Below, one piece after another: positions 6,854-14,438 of a stretch of 20,030 nt of DNA. The stretch spans positions 1-20,030 of the forward strand of contig JBEINZ010000024.1 of the NCBI GenBank assembly GCA_040377825.1. Reading direction: 5' to 3'. The DNA is from JBEINZ01 sp040377825. GTDB lineage: Bacteria > Pseudomonadota > Alphaproteobacteria > Rhizobiales > Ancalomicrobiaceae. Position numbers and translations under genes: made by a program. Every line of letters begins with the position of its first letter. Position 1 is the first letter of the stretch. The notes under the pieces are model-generated. The model did not search any database, was not told where the DNA came from, and saw only the letters and a list, made by a program, of their open reading frames with translations.

Positions 6854-7615
6854 CTACGGCCGCCGGCTCAAAAACGCGCGCACGCCATCCTTAAAGACTC
6901 GGTCGCCGACGGCGAGCATATGGTCACGATTGGGGATCAGCAGGACCTCGGCGCCTGGAATGAGCGCGGCGAGATCCTCGGCAGATCCGGAAACAATGTC
7001 CTTTGTTCCAACAGCGATGAGCACCGGCATGGCGAGCGTGGCTATCTCTGCCTCGGGCACCGCCTGCCGTGAGCCGCGCATGCAAGCGGCGAGCGCCAAG
7101 CGATCGGATCCGGTGCGAATCGCAAAGTCCCGATAGGATTTGCCGACCGCCGATTCGACGTCTTCGTCGCGCGCGGCTTCGAGCGCGCGGGCGATCTTTT
7201 CCTGCCCGCTTATGCCCGTCACCATAGCCAGCCCCAGTCCGCCGAAAACGACCGACCGCACCCGTTCGGGATGATCGATCGCCAAATAGGCGGATATCCA
7301 CGCGCCCATCGAATAGCCCATGACATCAGCACGGGCGATCGCGAGATGATCGAGGAGCCGAAGCACGTCCAAGGCCATCTTATCGCGGGCGTGATAGTCT
7401 TCCGGGTCGTGCGGACCTTGACTGCTACCATGTCCGCGATTGTCGATCGCGATCACGCGTCGGCCGTCCTTGACCAATAGGTCGACCCATCCCGTCCCGA
7501 CCCAATTGACTTGAACATTTGAGGCGAAGCCATGGATCAAAAGAACAGGCTCGCCGTCGCGCCGGCCTTCGTCGATAAAGGCAAGGCGCACGCCGTCGGA
7601 AAGAAAATCTGGCAT
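6854..7615 (-). CDS. Alpha/beta-fold hydrolase
   Basis: Predicted 253-aa cytoplasmic serine hydrolase. The strand-turn motif VLLIHGFAS (about 24-32) carries the oxyanion hole. DNRGHGSS follows at about 58-65. The nucleophile is Ser102 in GYSMGAW, the acid Asp206 in GTKDIV and the base His232 in NRDHM, so the triad is complete. The natural substrate cannot be read from the sequence; esterase, lactonase and C-C hydrolase activities all occur in this fold. I start at ATG 7615 because homologous proteins begin MPDF/MPSF. In-frame ATGs at 7636 and 7726 are possible and none has a strong ribosome site. It is transcribed towards the crotonase-fold gene and away from the zinc-finger gene. Confidence 0.85.
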   Translation of the reverse strand: MPDFLSDGVRLAFIDEGRRDGEPVLLIHGFASNVQVNWVGTGWVDLLVKDGRRVIAIDNRGHGSSQGPHDPEDYHARDKMALDVLRLLDHLAIARADVMGYSMGAWISAYLAIDHPERVRSVVFGGLGLAMVTGISGQEKIARALEAARDEDVESAVGKSYRDFAIRTGSDRLALAACMRGSRQAVPEAEIATLAMPVLIAVGTKDIVSGSAEDLAALIPGAEVLLIPNRDHMLAVGDRVFKDGVRAFLSRRP

Positions 7616-7778
7616 AGGTTGTCCGTCGATCCGCATAATTGTCGCCGTTCCGGCAGACCATAACCGCGAGCGCGACTTTTGAAAAACAATTGGTCTCGAA
7701 ACCAGCGGCGAATTTCGACTACCCATTCGACTGACACGGCATTATGGTCGGCCGCGTCGAAACATTAGAGGATTTCCG

Positions 7779-8036
7779 ATGGCCGACGTCATCGTGCTTC
7801 ACTTTGCCAACGATCGTGGTGCGCCGAAGATCAGCATCGCGGCACATGAGTTCATGTGCGTTGGCGCGCATCCGCCCTTCGATCACCCGCATGTCTTCCT
7901 CGACATGGGAAGCGAAAACGAAATCGTCTGCCCCTATTGCTCGACGCTCTATTTTTACGACGGCACGCTTGGGGCGACCGAGACCGACCCACCGGATTGC
8001 CTCTATGAGCCCACACGCCATGGCGTGACAGCCTGA
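7779..8036 (+). CDS. CHCC zinc-finger protein (NDUFS6-like)
   Basis: Predicted 85-aa protein of the zf-CHCC family (PF10276). The probable zinc ligands are Cys27, His36 (in DHPHVFLD), Cys51 and Cys54 (in VCPYCSTLY). The same finger forms the core of mitochondrial complex I subunit NDUFS6, and alphaproteobacterial complex I contains a homologue. This protein is therefore a candidate accessory subunit of NADH dehydrogenase, although no nuo genes are nearby and the finger also occurs elsewhere. ATG 7779 has AGAGGA six bases upstream. The FAD monooxygenase gene starts 35 nt after its stop, so the two are probably one transcript. Confidence 0.87.
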   Translation: MADVIVLHFANDRGAPKISIAAHEFMCVGAHPPFDHPHVFLDMGSENEIVCPYCSTLYFYDGTLGATETDPPDCLYEPTRHGVTA

Positions 8037-8071
8037 CGTCCACCGAGGTTCAATCTAGCCCGGTACTCAGC

Positions 8072-9244
8072 ATGGCCGGTTCGCCAACGATTGTTATTGC
8101 CGGCGCGGGCATCGGGGGGCTAACGGCCGCGCTTTCGCTAGCGGCAATCGGCGCCAAGATTATCGTCCTCGAGCGCGCGGTCGAACTCGCCGACGTCGGC
8201 GCGGGCATTCAACTCGCCCCAAACGCTTCGCGCATTCTGATTGATCTCGGCTTGCGCGACCGGTTGGCGCAAAAGGCCGTCACACCGAATGTAATTCGCA
8301 TTCATTCGCTACGTGCCGGCGGGCTTGTCGCCGAGATCCCGCTTGATCGAGCTGAAGCACGGTTCGGTACTCCCTATTGGGTCATTCATCGCGCGGACCT
8401 GCAATCCACTTTGCTCGAGGCCGTTCGGGCAAACCCGGCGATCACACTGCACCTCGGCGCCGACATCGCAAACGTCGAAACGTCGGCGCGCGGCGTCACG
8501 GTCACCGTGGCCGCTGGGACCTCCTCCCTCACGGGGGATGGAATGATTGGGGCAGACGGCGTTTGGTCCAAGACACGGTTGAGGCTGCTCGGGGGAGCGC
8601 TCGCACGCCAAACCGGCCGGGTCGCCTATCGAACAACGATCCCCATTGAGCAGGCGCCGCCATTCGCGCGACGAGCAACCGGGCTCTGGTTGGCTCCGGA
8701 CATGCACCTTGTGCACTATCCGGTCCGGGCGGGGCGCGAATTGAACATCGTGGTGATTGCCAACGGCGCACCGCCTCACGACGGCTGGTCGCATCCGGCG
8801 GCATCTGACGAAGTCGCCAAGTTAATCGATCGACGCTGGTCGGCACTCGCCGCGTTCATGCCGGAGACGCCCGCCGCATGGACCAAATGGCCGCTTGCGG
8901 TGGTCGATGGCGAATTCAGCTGGAGGCGCGGCCCGATCGCGCTGCTCGGCGATGCCGCCCATGCCATGCTCCCATTCGCGGCCCAGGGTGGCGCGATGGC
9001 GATCGAGGATGCGGCGGTGCTGGCGCGCGAAGTGGCCGGCGCCTCGGGCCTCCCCACCGCCTTCGACCGGTACGAACGCGCCCGGCGGCCCCGCGTTGAC
9101 GCCGTTCGACGCCTAACGAATGAAAACGGCCGCATCTATCATCTCGGCGGCGCCATGGCTATTGCCCGCGACACGGCCCTAAGGCTTGCTCCGTCGGGCC
9201 TGCTTCTCGATCGGCAAGCGTGGGTCCATGGCTGGCGCCTGTAG
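8072..9244 (+). CDS. FAD-dependent monooxygenase (salicylate-hydroxylase-like)
   Basis: Predicted 390-aa class A flavoprotein monooxygenase, full length. The N-terminal Rossmann motif GAGIGG (G11-x-G13-x-x-G16) binds the ADP part of FAD. An ADGVWSKTR segment near residue 160 is the DG motif that also touches NAD(P)H. GDAAHAMLPFAAQGGAMAIEDA (from about residue 293) is the second FAD motif. Such enzymes hydroxylate aromatic rings or quinone precursors using O2 and NAD(P)H; the substrate here is not readable. No ring-cleavage genes are near, which makes a dedicated catabolic role less obvious. The start is ATG 8072, with only a weak ribosome site. Its TAG stop is shared with the left end of a palindromic extragenic repeat. 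Confidence 0.88.
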   Translation: MAGSPTIVIAGAGIGGLTAALSLAAIGAKIIVLERAVELADVGAGIQLAPNASRILIDLGLRDRLAQKAVTPNVIRIHSLRAGGLVAEIPLDRAEARFGTPYWVIHRADLQSTLLEAVRANPAITLHLGADIANVETSARGVTVTVAAGTSSLTGDGMIGADGVWSKTRLRLLGGALARQTGRVAYRTTIPIEQAPPFARRATGLWLAPDMHLVHYPVRAGRELNIVVIANGAPPHDGWSHPAASDEVAKLIDRRWSALAAFMPETPAAWTKWPLAVVDGEFSWRRGPIALLGDAAHAMLPFAAQGGAMAIEDAAVLAREVAGASGLPTAFDRYERARRPRVDAVRRLTNENGRIYHLGGAMAIARDTALRLAPSGLLLDRQAWVHGWRL

Positions 9245-9300
9245 AGCCTGAGTCGGTCCTTTTCGTTTGGATCGCTTCGATCCGATCGGGACAGGCTTTA
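9242..9300. repeat. TAGAGC-type palindromic extragenic element
   Basis: TAGAGCCTG at the left end and CAGGCTTTA at the right end pair with a single G-T wobble. A second hairpin, GGATCG-CTT-CGATCC (9269-9283), sits in the middle. The architecture matches the 52-nt elements at 11241 and 18767, although the length (59 nt) and inner sequence differ. The first three bases are the stop codon of the monooxygenase gene. It may also work as a transcript end. Confidence 0.6.
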
Positions 9301-9405
9301 ACGCTGCGGCGTTCGTTGCCCTTGAGCCACCGGCTCGCATCGGCTAGAGCCGTTGAACCGGCATGATCCGAATATGCGAATCCGCCGCCCCGCGAGGAGC
9401 CCTGC

Positions 9406-10209
9406 ATGTCCACGGCCGAAACCGGCCAAGCCGATCCGACCAAGGCGCCGGACCCCGATGGCGCCGCAAAACGCGCGATCGTGACCGCGGCCATGCTCGT
9501 CATTGGCGATGAGATCCTGAGCGGTCGCACCAAGGATAAGAACATCGGCTTCGTCGCCGACTATCTGACCGCGATCGGGATTGAGCTCAGGGAAGTCCGG
9601 GTCGTGCCCGACATTGAGGATGAGATTGTCGCGGCGGTCCGGGCGCTCAGTCAGCGCTACACCTACGTCTTCACCTCCGGCGGCATCGGCCCGACGCATG
9701 ATGATATCACCGCTGACGCCATGGCGGTCGCCTTCGGTGTCGGCATCGATCACGATCCGCGCGCGGTTGCGATCTTGTCCGCCTGGGCGAAGGAACGCGG
9801 CGTTGAACTCAATGCAGCGCGCCTCCGGATGGCGCGGATTCCGCTCGGGGCCGATCTGATCGAGAATAAGGTCTCGCGCGCCCCGGGCTTTCGAATTGGC
9901 AATGTCCATGTCATGGCCGGCGTCCCGGCCGTGCTCGAAGCGATGATGGACGCGATCGCGCCGACCTTGCGCACCGGTCGGCGGGTGCTGTCGGAGACGA
10001 TTACCACCGCGCTGCCGGAAGGCGCCGTCGCCGAGGCGCTCGGCGCGATCCAAAAGGCCAATCCGGATTCGATGATCGGCAGCTATCCCTATTTCGATGG
10101 CATGCGGCACGCGACCAATCTTGTTGTGCGCGCTCGCGACGCGGATCGTCTCGCGGCGGTTGCCGATGAGATCCGTGCCATGGTCGAAACACTGTCTTTA
10201 AATCCCTGA
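9406..10209 (+). CDS. Competence/damage-inducible CinA-like molybdopterin-binding-domain protein
   Basis: Predicted 267-aa protein carrying the MoaB/MogA-type molybdopterin-binding fold found at the N-terminus of CinA. Signature segments are AAMLVIGDEILSGRTKDKN (about 25-42), YVFTSGGIGPTHDDITADA (about 87-105) and a MAGVP turn (about 171). The C-terminal nicotinamide-mononucleotide deamidase domain of full-length CinA is absent, so pyridine-nucleotide salvage by that domain cannot be assumed. The stand-alone form is common in Alphaproteobacteria; its activity is unsettled, with ADP-ribose pyrophosphatase-like activity shown for related COG1058 domains. ATG 9406 is preceded by GAGGAGCC. The gpt gene follows after 12 nt, so the pair is an operon. 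Confidence 0.87.
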   Translation: MSTAETGQADPTKAPDPDGAAKRAIVTAAMLVIGDEILSGRTKDKNIGFVADYLTAIGIELREVRVVPDIEDEIVAAVRALSQRYTYVFTSGGIGPTHDDITADAMAVAFGVGIDHDPRAVAILSAWAKERGVELNAARLRMARIPLGADLIENKVSRAPGFRIGNVHVMAGVPAVLEAMMDAIAPTLRTGRRVLSETITTALPEGAVAEALGAIQKANPDSMIGSYPYFDGMRHATNLVVRARDADRLAAVADEIRAMVETLSLNP

Positions 10210-10221
10210 AGCCGAGGCCTC

Positions 10222-10728
10222 ATGTCCGTTCAAGCGCAGCCGAAAGCCTTTCCCGTTTCATGGGATCAGTTTCACCGCGATGCACGTGCCCTGGCTTGGC
10301 GACTATCCGGGCAGGGCCGCTGGCAGGCGATCGTCGCCGTCACGCGCGGCGGGCTCGTCCCGGCAGCGATTGTTGCGCGCGAGTTGGACATCCGCTTGAT
10401 CGAAACGGTATGCATTGCATCCTATCACGACTATAAATCGCAAGCCGAGTTGAAGGTCATGAAGGACGTCGCGCGAAACCTCATTGACCTAGCCGGCGGC
10501 GACGGGGCAGGTATTCTGATCGTGGATGATCTGGTTGACACGGGCAAAACCGCACGGGTTGTGCGGGACATGATGCCGAAGGCGCATTTCGCCACGGTCT
10601 ATGCGAAGCCGATGGGGCGCCCCCAGGTCGATACCTTCGTCACCGAGGTTTCGCAGGACACATGGATCTATTTTCCGTGGGATATGGGCTATTCCTTCCA
10701 ACCACCGATTCGTGACGGCGGCGCCTGA
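10222..10728 (+). CDS. gpt: Xanthine-guanine phosphoribosyltransferase
   Basis: Predicted 168-aa type I phosphoribosyltransferase, slightly longer than the 152-aa Escherichia coli enzyme. It converts xanthine or guanine plus PRPP to the nucleotide, in purine salvage at the inner face of the membrane. The PRPP-binding loop ILIVDDLVDTGKTA is intact (about residues 95-108). VTRGGLVPAAIVARELDIR near residues 41-59 and the WIYFPWDMGY tail are typical of bacterial Gpt. It lies 12 nt after the CinA-like gene and about 50 nt before a small acidic protein gene, all on the plus strand. Confidence 0.92.
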   Translation: MSVQAQPKAFPVSWDQFHRDARALAWRLSGQGRWQAIVAVTRGGLVPAAIVARELDIRLIETVCIASYHDYKSQAELKVMKDVARNLIDLAGGDGAGILIVDDLVDTGKTARVVRDMMPKAHFATVYAKPMGRPQVDTFVTEVSQDTWIYFPWDMGYSFQPPIRDGGA

Positions 10729-10778
10729 GAGGGGCAAAGCCGGGTCTTTATCGAGGCACAAGCGAAAGAGGAACAATG

Positions 10779-11126
10779 ATGGCCAAGAACGACGAAGGCG
10801 GCGCGCCGAACGAAGAAGATCTCGAGGAGTTCGAGGCGGAGCAAGAGGAATTCGCGGAGGAAATCCGCAATCTCGTTCTGGATTATGTCGAGGATAACGA
10901 CGTTCCGGAGCCGACGGCCGTTTTCACCCTGATCCAATTGGCTCTATCGATGCACATGTCGGGCTATCTCGGCACGGTCGATAAGCCGTCGGTCGCCGGC
11001 CTAAAGCTCGAACTCGACCGCTTCGGCAATGACCTCCAAGAAATCATCCGCGACGCGAAAAAGAACGCAGGTGAGTTCATCGAGGACTTCAAAACCATGC
11101 AGAGCGCGATCGACGACGAGGATTGA
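10779..11126 (+). CDS. Small acidic helical protein, unknown function
   Basis: Predicted 115-aa soluble protein that I do not recognise. The first 30 residues are extremely acidic (NEEDLEEFEAEQEEFAEE) and could form a charged helix or coiled coil. The middle, VPEPTAVFTLIQLALSMHMSGYLG, is amphipathic rather than membrane-spanning. The C-terminal part, LKLELDRFGNDLQEIIRDAKKNAGEFIEDF, is again helical. Two adjacent ATGs occur at 10776 and 10779; AGAGGA (10768-10773) is better spaced for the second. It follows gpt by about 50 nt and is probably co-transcribed with it, ending before a noncoding block and a tRNA gene. GC content and codon choice look like its neighbours. Confidence 0.7.
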   Translation: MAKNDEGGAPNEEDLEEFEAEQEEFAEEIRNLVLDYVEDNDVPEPTAVFTLIQLALSMHMSGYLGTVDKPSVAGLKLELDRFGNDLQEIIRDAKKNAGEFIEDFKTMQSAIDDED

Positions 11127-11146
11127 ACAACTGCGATCTATGGGAA

Positions 11147-11240
11147 GCATCATCGGAACGGTGCGCGGCCCTTAGGTTCAGGGCCTCAATCGGCTGGACC
11201 ACGCTTGCGCCGGGCCTCCGTCACGGCTACTCGATGATGC
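11147..11240. other. Noncoding block closed by a 9-bp inverted repeat
   Basis: GCATCATCG (11147-11155) and CGATGATGC (11232-11240) are perfect reverse complements 94 nt end to end. Inside, GGCCCT (11167-11172) and AGGGCC (11180-11185) form a second stem. The right arm ends exactly where the 52-nt repeat begins. It could be a structured RNA, an untranslated region or part of a larger composite repeat; I see no match to a known RNA family. Confidence 0.35.
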
Positions 11241-11292
11241 TAGAGCCGTCTCCGATCGGATGGGTACATCCGAACGAAAAGAACTGGCTCTA
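11241..11292. repeat. 52-nt TAGAGC palindromic element, copy A
   Basis: The ends TAGAGCC and GGCTCTA are perfect inverted repeats, and TCGGATG-GGTA-CATCCGA forms an inner hairpin (11256-11273). By eye 38 of 52 positions match the element at 18767-18818, with no gaps. It ends one base before the tRNA-Leu gene. Short dispersed palindromes of this kind are typical of Hyphomicrobiales intergenic DNA. Confidence 0.7.
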
Positions 11293-11293
11293 A

Positions 11294-11378
11294 GCGGACG
11301 TGGCGAAATCGGTAGACGCACGAGACTTAAAATCTTGCGGGGAAACCTGTGCGGGTTCGAGTCCCGCCGTCCGCACCA
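11294..11378 (+). tRNA. tRNA-Leu (anticodon UAA)
   Basis: An 85-nt class II tRNA. The acceptor stem GCGGACG (11294-11300) pairs with CGTCCGC (11368-11374), followed by discriminator A and an encoded CCA. The anticodon arm CGAGA-CTTAAAA-TCTTG gives anticodon TAA, reading UUA and UUG. A long variable arm precedes the T-arm GCGGG-TTCGAGT-CCCGC, as expected for leucine. No duplicated 3' end of this tRNA was seen, so there is no sign of an integrated element attached to it. Confidence 0.95.
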
Positions 11379-11500
11379 CGCAGAAGTCGAACGGTTTCCC
11401 GTACAAGCGCTCGCCAACCGGCCTGAATTCGTCCGAACGTTGAAGGCCGGACGCTTTGGGCATCGTACCGAACAGTCTCAGATATGAGCGTGATGCCTCG

Positions 11501-12682
11501 CTACACGACGCCCTCCAGCGCCCGCATGACCCCGCGGAGTTCGGCGAGCCCACGCAGCCGTCCTATGGCTGTGTAGCCGGGATTCGTCCGCTTGCTCGGC
11601 GAGAGATCGTCGAGCATCCGATGGCCGTGATCGGGGCGGAACACGATCGTATCGTGAGCCGCGCGCTTGCGGTTCTCGGTCAAGAGTTCGCGGACGACCG
11701 ACACCATATCAACATCGCCGTCGAGGTGATCCGCCTCATAAAATGAGCCGTCGGGTTCGCGCGTCGTCGCGCGTAGATGCGCAAAGCCGATCCGGGGCGC
11801 AAATTCGCGCACCATGGCCGGGAGATCGTTGTCCGCGCGCACGCCGAAGGACCCCGTGCAGAAGCAGACGCCGTTCGCCTTTGACGGCACGGCGGAGAAA
11901 ATCGCCCGATAATCGTCGGCCGTTGACGCGATGCGCGGCAGGCCGAAGAGCGGGCGCGGCGGATCATCCGGGTGCAAAGTCAAGCGCACGCCGAGTTCCT
12001 CGGCTCGCGGCGCGACGCGATCGAGAAACTGAATGAGATTGCCACGAAGCGCCGATGCATCGACATCGGCATAGCCGGCAAGCCGCTCGCGGAACGCATC
12101 AAGCGAGAGCGCCTCGTTGGTCGTGCCCGGCAAACCGCGCACGATCGCGGAAACGAGCGTCTCCTTGTCGGCCTCGCTGAGGGCCTCATAGGTCTGTTTG
12201 GCGATTGCTTTCTCGGCGTCCGAGAATTCGTTTTCGACGCCGGGGCGCTTCAAAACATGGAGTTCGAAAGCGAGGTAACGCGGTTGGTCGAAGCGCAGCG
12301 CCTTGGCGCCGTTCGGCCGATCCCATTCGAGTTCGGTACGGCACCAGTCGACCACGGGCATGAAATTGTAGCAGATGATCTTGATGTCGGCCTCGGCAAG
12401 CGCCTCCATCGACGCGATCCAAGCATCGATCGAGCGAGTGGCCCGCGCGCCGACCCGCCGAACGTCGTCCGCGATCGGGATCGATTCGACAACCGACCAT
12501 GTCAGCTTGGAACGCGGTCCGGCCTCGATCTCGCGCTTGCGCTGTTCGACCTCAGATAGCGTCCAGGCTTCGCCGATCGGGACATGATGCAAGGCCGTGA
12601 CGATATCGGACGCCCCAGCCTGCCGCACGTCGTCTAGTGAAACGGGATCGTTCGGACCATACCAACGCCAGCCCTGCCGCAT
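11501..12682 (-). CDS. uxuA: Mannonate dehydratase
   Basis: Predicted 394-aa enzyme, the same length as Escherichia coli UxuA. It dehydrates D-mannonate to 2-keto-3-deoxygluconate in hexuronate breakdown, in the cytosol. The protein opens with MRQGWRWYGPNDPVSL. Typical metal-site segments are present: TLHPDDPP, GVCFCTGSFGVRADN, FAHLRATTRE, EADHLDGDVDM and the C-terminal FRPDHGHRML. I start at ATG 12682, where GGGGGAGA lies upstream; a longer frame from 12706 lacks family support. No uxuB, uxaC, kdgK or GntR-type regulator gene is near, so the pathway must be completed elsewhere. It is on the same strand as radC but a hairpin spacer separates them. Confidence 0.94.
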   Translation of the reverse strand: MRQGWRWYGPNDPVSLDDVRQAGASDIVTALHHVPIGEAWTLSEVEQRKREIEAGPRSKLTWSVVESIPIADDVRRVGARATRSIDAWIASMEALAEADIKIICYNFMPVVDWCRTELEWDRPNGAKALRFDQPRYLAFELHVLKRPGVENEFSDAEKAIAKQTYEALSEADKETLVSAIVRGLPGTTNEALSLDAFRERLAGYADVDASALRGNLIQFLDRVAPRAEELGVRLTLHPDDPPRPLFGLPRIASTADDYRAIFSAVPSKANGVCFCTGSFGVRADNDLPAMVREFAPRIGFAHLRATTREPDGSFYEADHLDGDVDMVSVVRELLTENRKRAAHDTIVFRPDHGHRMLDDLSPSKRTNPGYTAIGRLRGLAELRGVMRALEGVV

Positions 12683-12752
12683 ATTCGTCTCCCCCAACCG
12701 GACCATCTATTCCGAGGTCCATTCGTTTGTTTCTTCTAGCGCAATCGTCGGA

Positions 12753-12768
12753 CGCCTCAAGTGAGGCG
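12753..12768 (-). terminator. Hairpin after radC, terminator candidate
   Basis: CGCCTC-AAGT-GAGGCG is a perfect stem 14 nt beyond the radC stop on its downstream side. There is no clear T run on either side, so it may be a weak or factor-aided terminator. It also marks a break between radC and uxuA. Confidence 0.35.
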
Positions 12769-12781
12769 ACAGAAGCGAACC

Positions 12782-13498
12782 TCAGATCAATTTCAAACCC
12801 TTCAGGCTCGCATGTCCATCTCGACCAACGATGATGTGGTCATGCACCGAGATACCGAGCGGCTTGGCGACGTCGATGATTTGGCGGGTCATCGCAATAT
12901 CCGCTTGGCTCGGCGTTGGATCGCCGGAGGGATGATTGTGCACGAGAATAACAGCGGTTGCCGATAGTTCGAGCGCGCGCTTTACGATCTCGCGGGGATA
13001 GACCGGCGTGTGATCGACCGTACCGATCTGCTGAACTTCATCGGCGATCAAGCCGTTGCGCTTATCGAGAAACAGAATTCGGAACATCTCGCGTGTTTCG
13101 AAGGCCATGGACGCTCGGCAATAGTCGATGACGTGCAGCCAAGAGCTAAGCACGGTTTTCTTGCTGACCTCACCACGAGCCAGTCGCTGGGCAGCGGCCA
13201 TCACGAGCTTAAGATCCGTTGCGACCGCCGGGCCAATACCATCGACCTCGCGCAGTCGCTCCTCTGGGGCACCCAAGACCTCCGCGAACGAGCCGAACTG
13301 CTGAATCAATCGCTTTGCCAATCCCTTGACATCCCGTCGCGGGATTGAACGAAAGAGAACCAACTCAAGCAGTTCATAATCCGGCAAGGCCTCGGCGCCG
13401 GCATCGCGAAAGCGCGCCTTCAACCGTTCGCGATGCCCGTGCCAATGGGGCTCGCCCGACACCTTCGGTGGTGCTTCGTCGAACCCGTCGTCCATCAT
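12782..13498 (-). CDS. radC: RadC family JAB-domain protein
   Basis: Predicted 238-aa protein. A helix-hairpin-helix DNA-binding segment (LREVDGIGPAVATDLK, about 82-97) is followed by the JAB/MPN domain with HNHPSGDPTPSQAD. His187, His189 and Asp200 are the expected metal ligands. RadC was once linked to DNA repair, but its role is unsettled and a metal-dependent hydrolase activity is only predicted. Two adjacent ATGs (13498 and 13495) can start it; the ribosome site is weak. It begins 9 nt after the map stop codon, so it is translated from the same message. The order sfsA-map-radC is one I know from other Hyphomicrobiales. Confidence 0.92.
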   Translation of the reverse strand: MMDDGFDEAPPKVSGEPHWHGHRERLKARFRDAGAEALPDYELLELVLFRSIPRRDVKGLAKRLIQQFGSFAEVLGAPEERLREVDGIGPAVATDLKLVMAAAQRLARGEVSKKTVLSSWLHVIDYCRASMAFETREMFRILFLDKRNGLIADEVQQIGTVDHTPVYPREIVKRALELSATAVILVHNHPSGDPTPSQADIAMTRQIIDVAKPLGISVHDHIIVGRDGHASLKGLKLI

Positions 13499-13507
13499 GC
13501 CACTCGA

Positions 13508-14335
13508 TCACACGCGGTAAGGGGGCCTGGTGAACCCGCGCGGCGAGAGAGTAAAAATCTCGCAGCCCGTGTCAGTGACACCTACGGTATGCTCGAACTG
13601 CGCGGAAAGCGAGCGGTCGCGCGTGACGGCGGTCCAACCATCCGCAAGAACTTTCACATGAGGTCGACCAAGATTGACCATCGGCTCTATGGTGAAAATC
13701 ATACCGGGCTTCAATTCGATCCCTTCGCCGGGCCGGCCGTAATGCAGGATGTTTGGCGCGTCGTGGAAAAGCTGCCCGACGCCGTGGCCGCAGAAATCGC
13801 GCACGACAGAGCAACGCTCAGCCTCCACGAAGGCCTGGATCGCCGCACCGATGTCGCCCGTCGTCCCGCCCGGTTTCACAGCGGCGATGCCAAGCATCAT
13901 CGCCTCATGGGTAACTTCGACCAGACGGTCCGCCGCCCGCTTCACGTCGCCGACAAGGTACATTCGCGACGAGTCGCCATGCCAGCCGTCGAGAACAAAA
14001 GTCACATCGATATTGACGATGTCACCATCCCGAAGCGGCTTATCGTTTGGAATGCCATGGCAAACCACATGATTGATCGACGTACAGCAGCTCTTGGTAT
14101 ATCCGCGGTAGGAGAGCGTGGCCGGCAGCGCGCCGTTATCGAGCCCGAAGCGGTATATGAATTGATCGATCGCCTCGGTCGTTACGCCCGGTTCAACGAG
14201 GTCCGCGACCAGATCCAAACAGTCCGCCGCAAGCCGCCCTACCCTGTGCATCGCGTCGAATGCATTCCGCGAATAAAGACGAATCGCGCCGGTGTTCTTG
14301 GGCGGGGCAAGTGACGCGTCGACGTAGCTGACCAT
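13508..14335 (-). CDS. map: Type I methionine aminopeptidase
   Basis: Predicted 275-aa cytosolic metallopeptidase that removes the initiator methionine from new proteins. All five metal ligands are present: Asp110 (NIDVT), Asp121 (GDSSRM), His184 (GHGVG), Glu217 (TIEPM) and Glu248 (QFEHT). The length is the normal one for the short bacterial form. ATG 14335 has GGAA upstream at moderate spacing. It is the middle gene of the sfsA-map-radC block, 103 nt after sfsA and 9 nt before radC. Confidence 0.96.
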   Translation of the reverse strand: MVSYVDASLAPPKNTGAIRLYSRNAFDAMHRVGRLAADCLDLVADLVEPGVTTEAIDQFIYRFGLDNGALPATLSYRGYTKSCCTSINHVVCHGIPNDKPLRDGDIVNIDVTFVLDGWHGDSSRMYLVGDVKRAADRLVEVTHEAMMLGIAAVKPGGTTGDIGAAIQAFVEAERCSVVRDFCGHGVGQLFHDAPNILHYGRPGEGIELKPGMIFTIEPMVNLGRPHVKVLADGWTAVTRDRSLSAQFEHTVGVTDTGCEIFTLSPRGFTRPPYRV

Positions 14336-14438
14336 ACGTGTTCCACAAACTGATGCTTTCGCCGCGGCGGTCGATCCGCCATACCCGCGTCATATAGCGA
14401 ATCTAAACCGCACTTTCAGCCACAATCGCTTTTTGACC

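Noticed and set aside
8309..9135. Minus-strand frames within the FAD monooxygenase gene
   Set aside because: GC-rich codon bias creates long antisense frames; both FAD motifs and family length support only the plus strand.
96..11190. TTCAGGGCCTCAAT occurs at 96-109 and again at 11177-11190
   Set aside because: A single shared 14-mer between any two points of a 20-kb window is expected about once by chance, and the flanks do not match.
11294..11500. tRNA-Leu as an integration site for a mobile element
   Set aside because: No copy of the tRNA 3' end, no integrase and no foreign-looking genes were seen nearby.
11501..12559. Long plus-strand frames opposite uxuA
   Set aside because: They are shadows of the dehydratase gene: no domains, no ribosome sites, and the minus-strand protein matches its family from end to end.
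14366..14380. GGCGG-TCGAT-CCGCC hairpin between map and sfsA as a terminator
   Set aside because: The stem is only 5 bp, there is no T run, and the surrounding genes look co-directional and probably linked.
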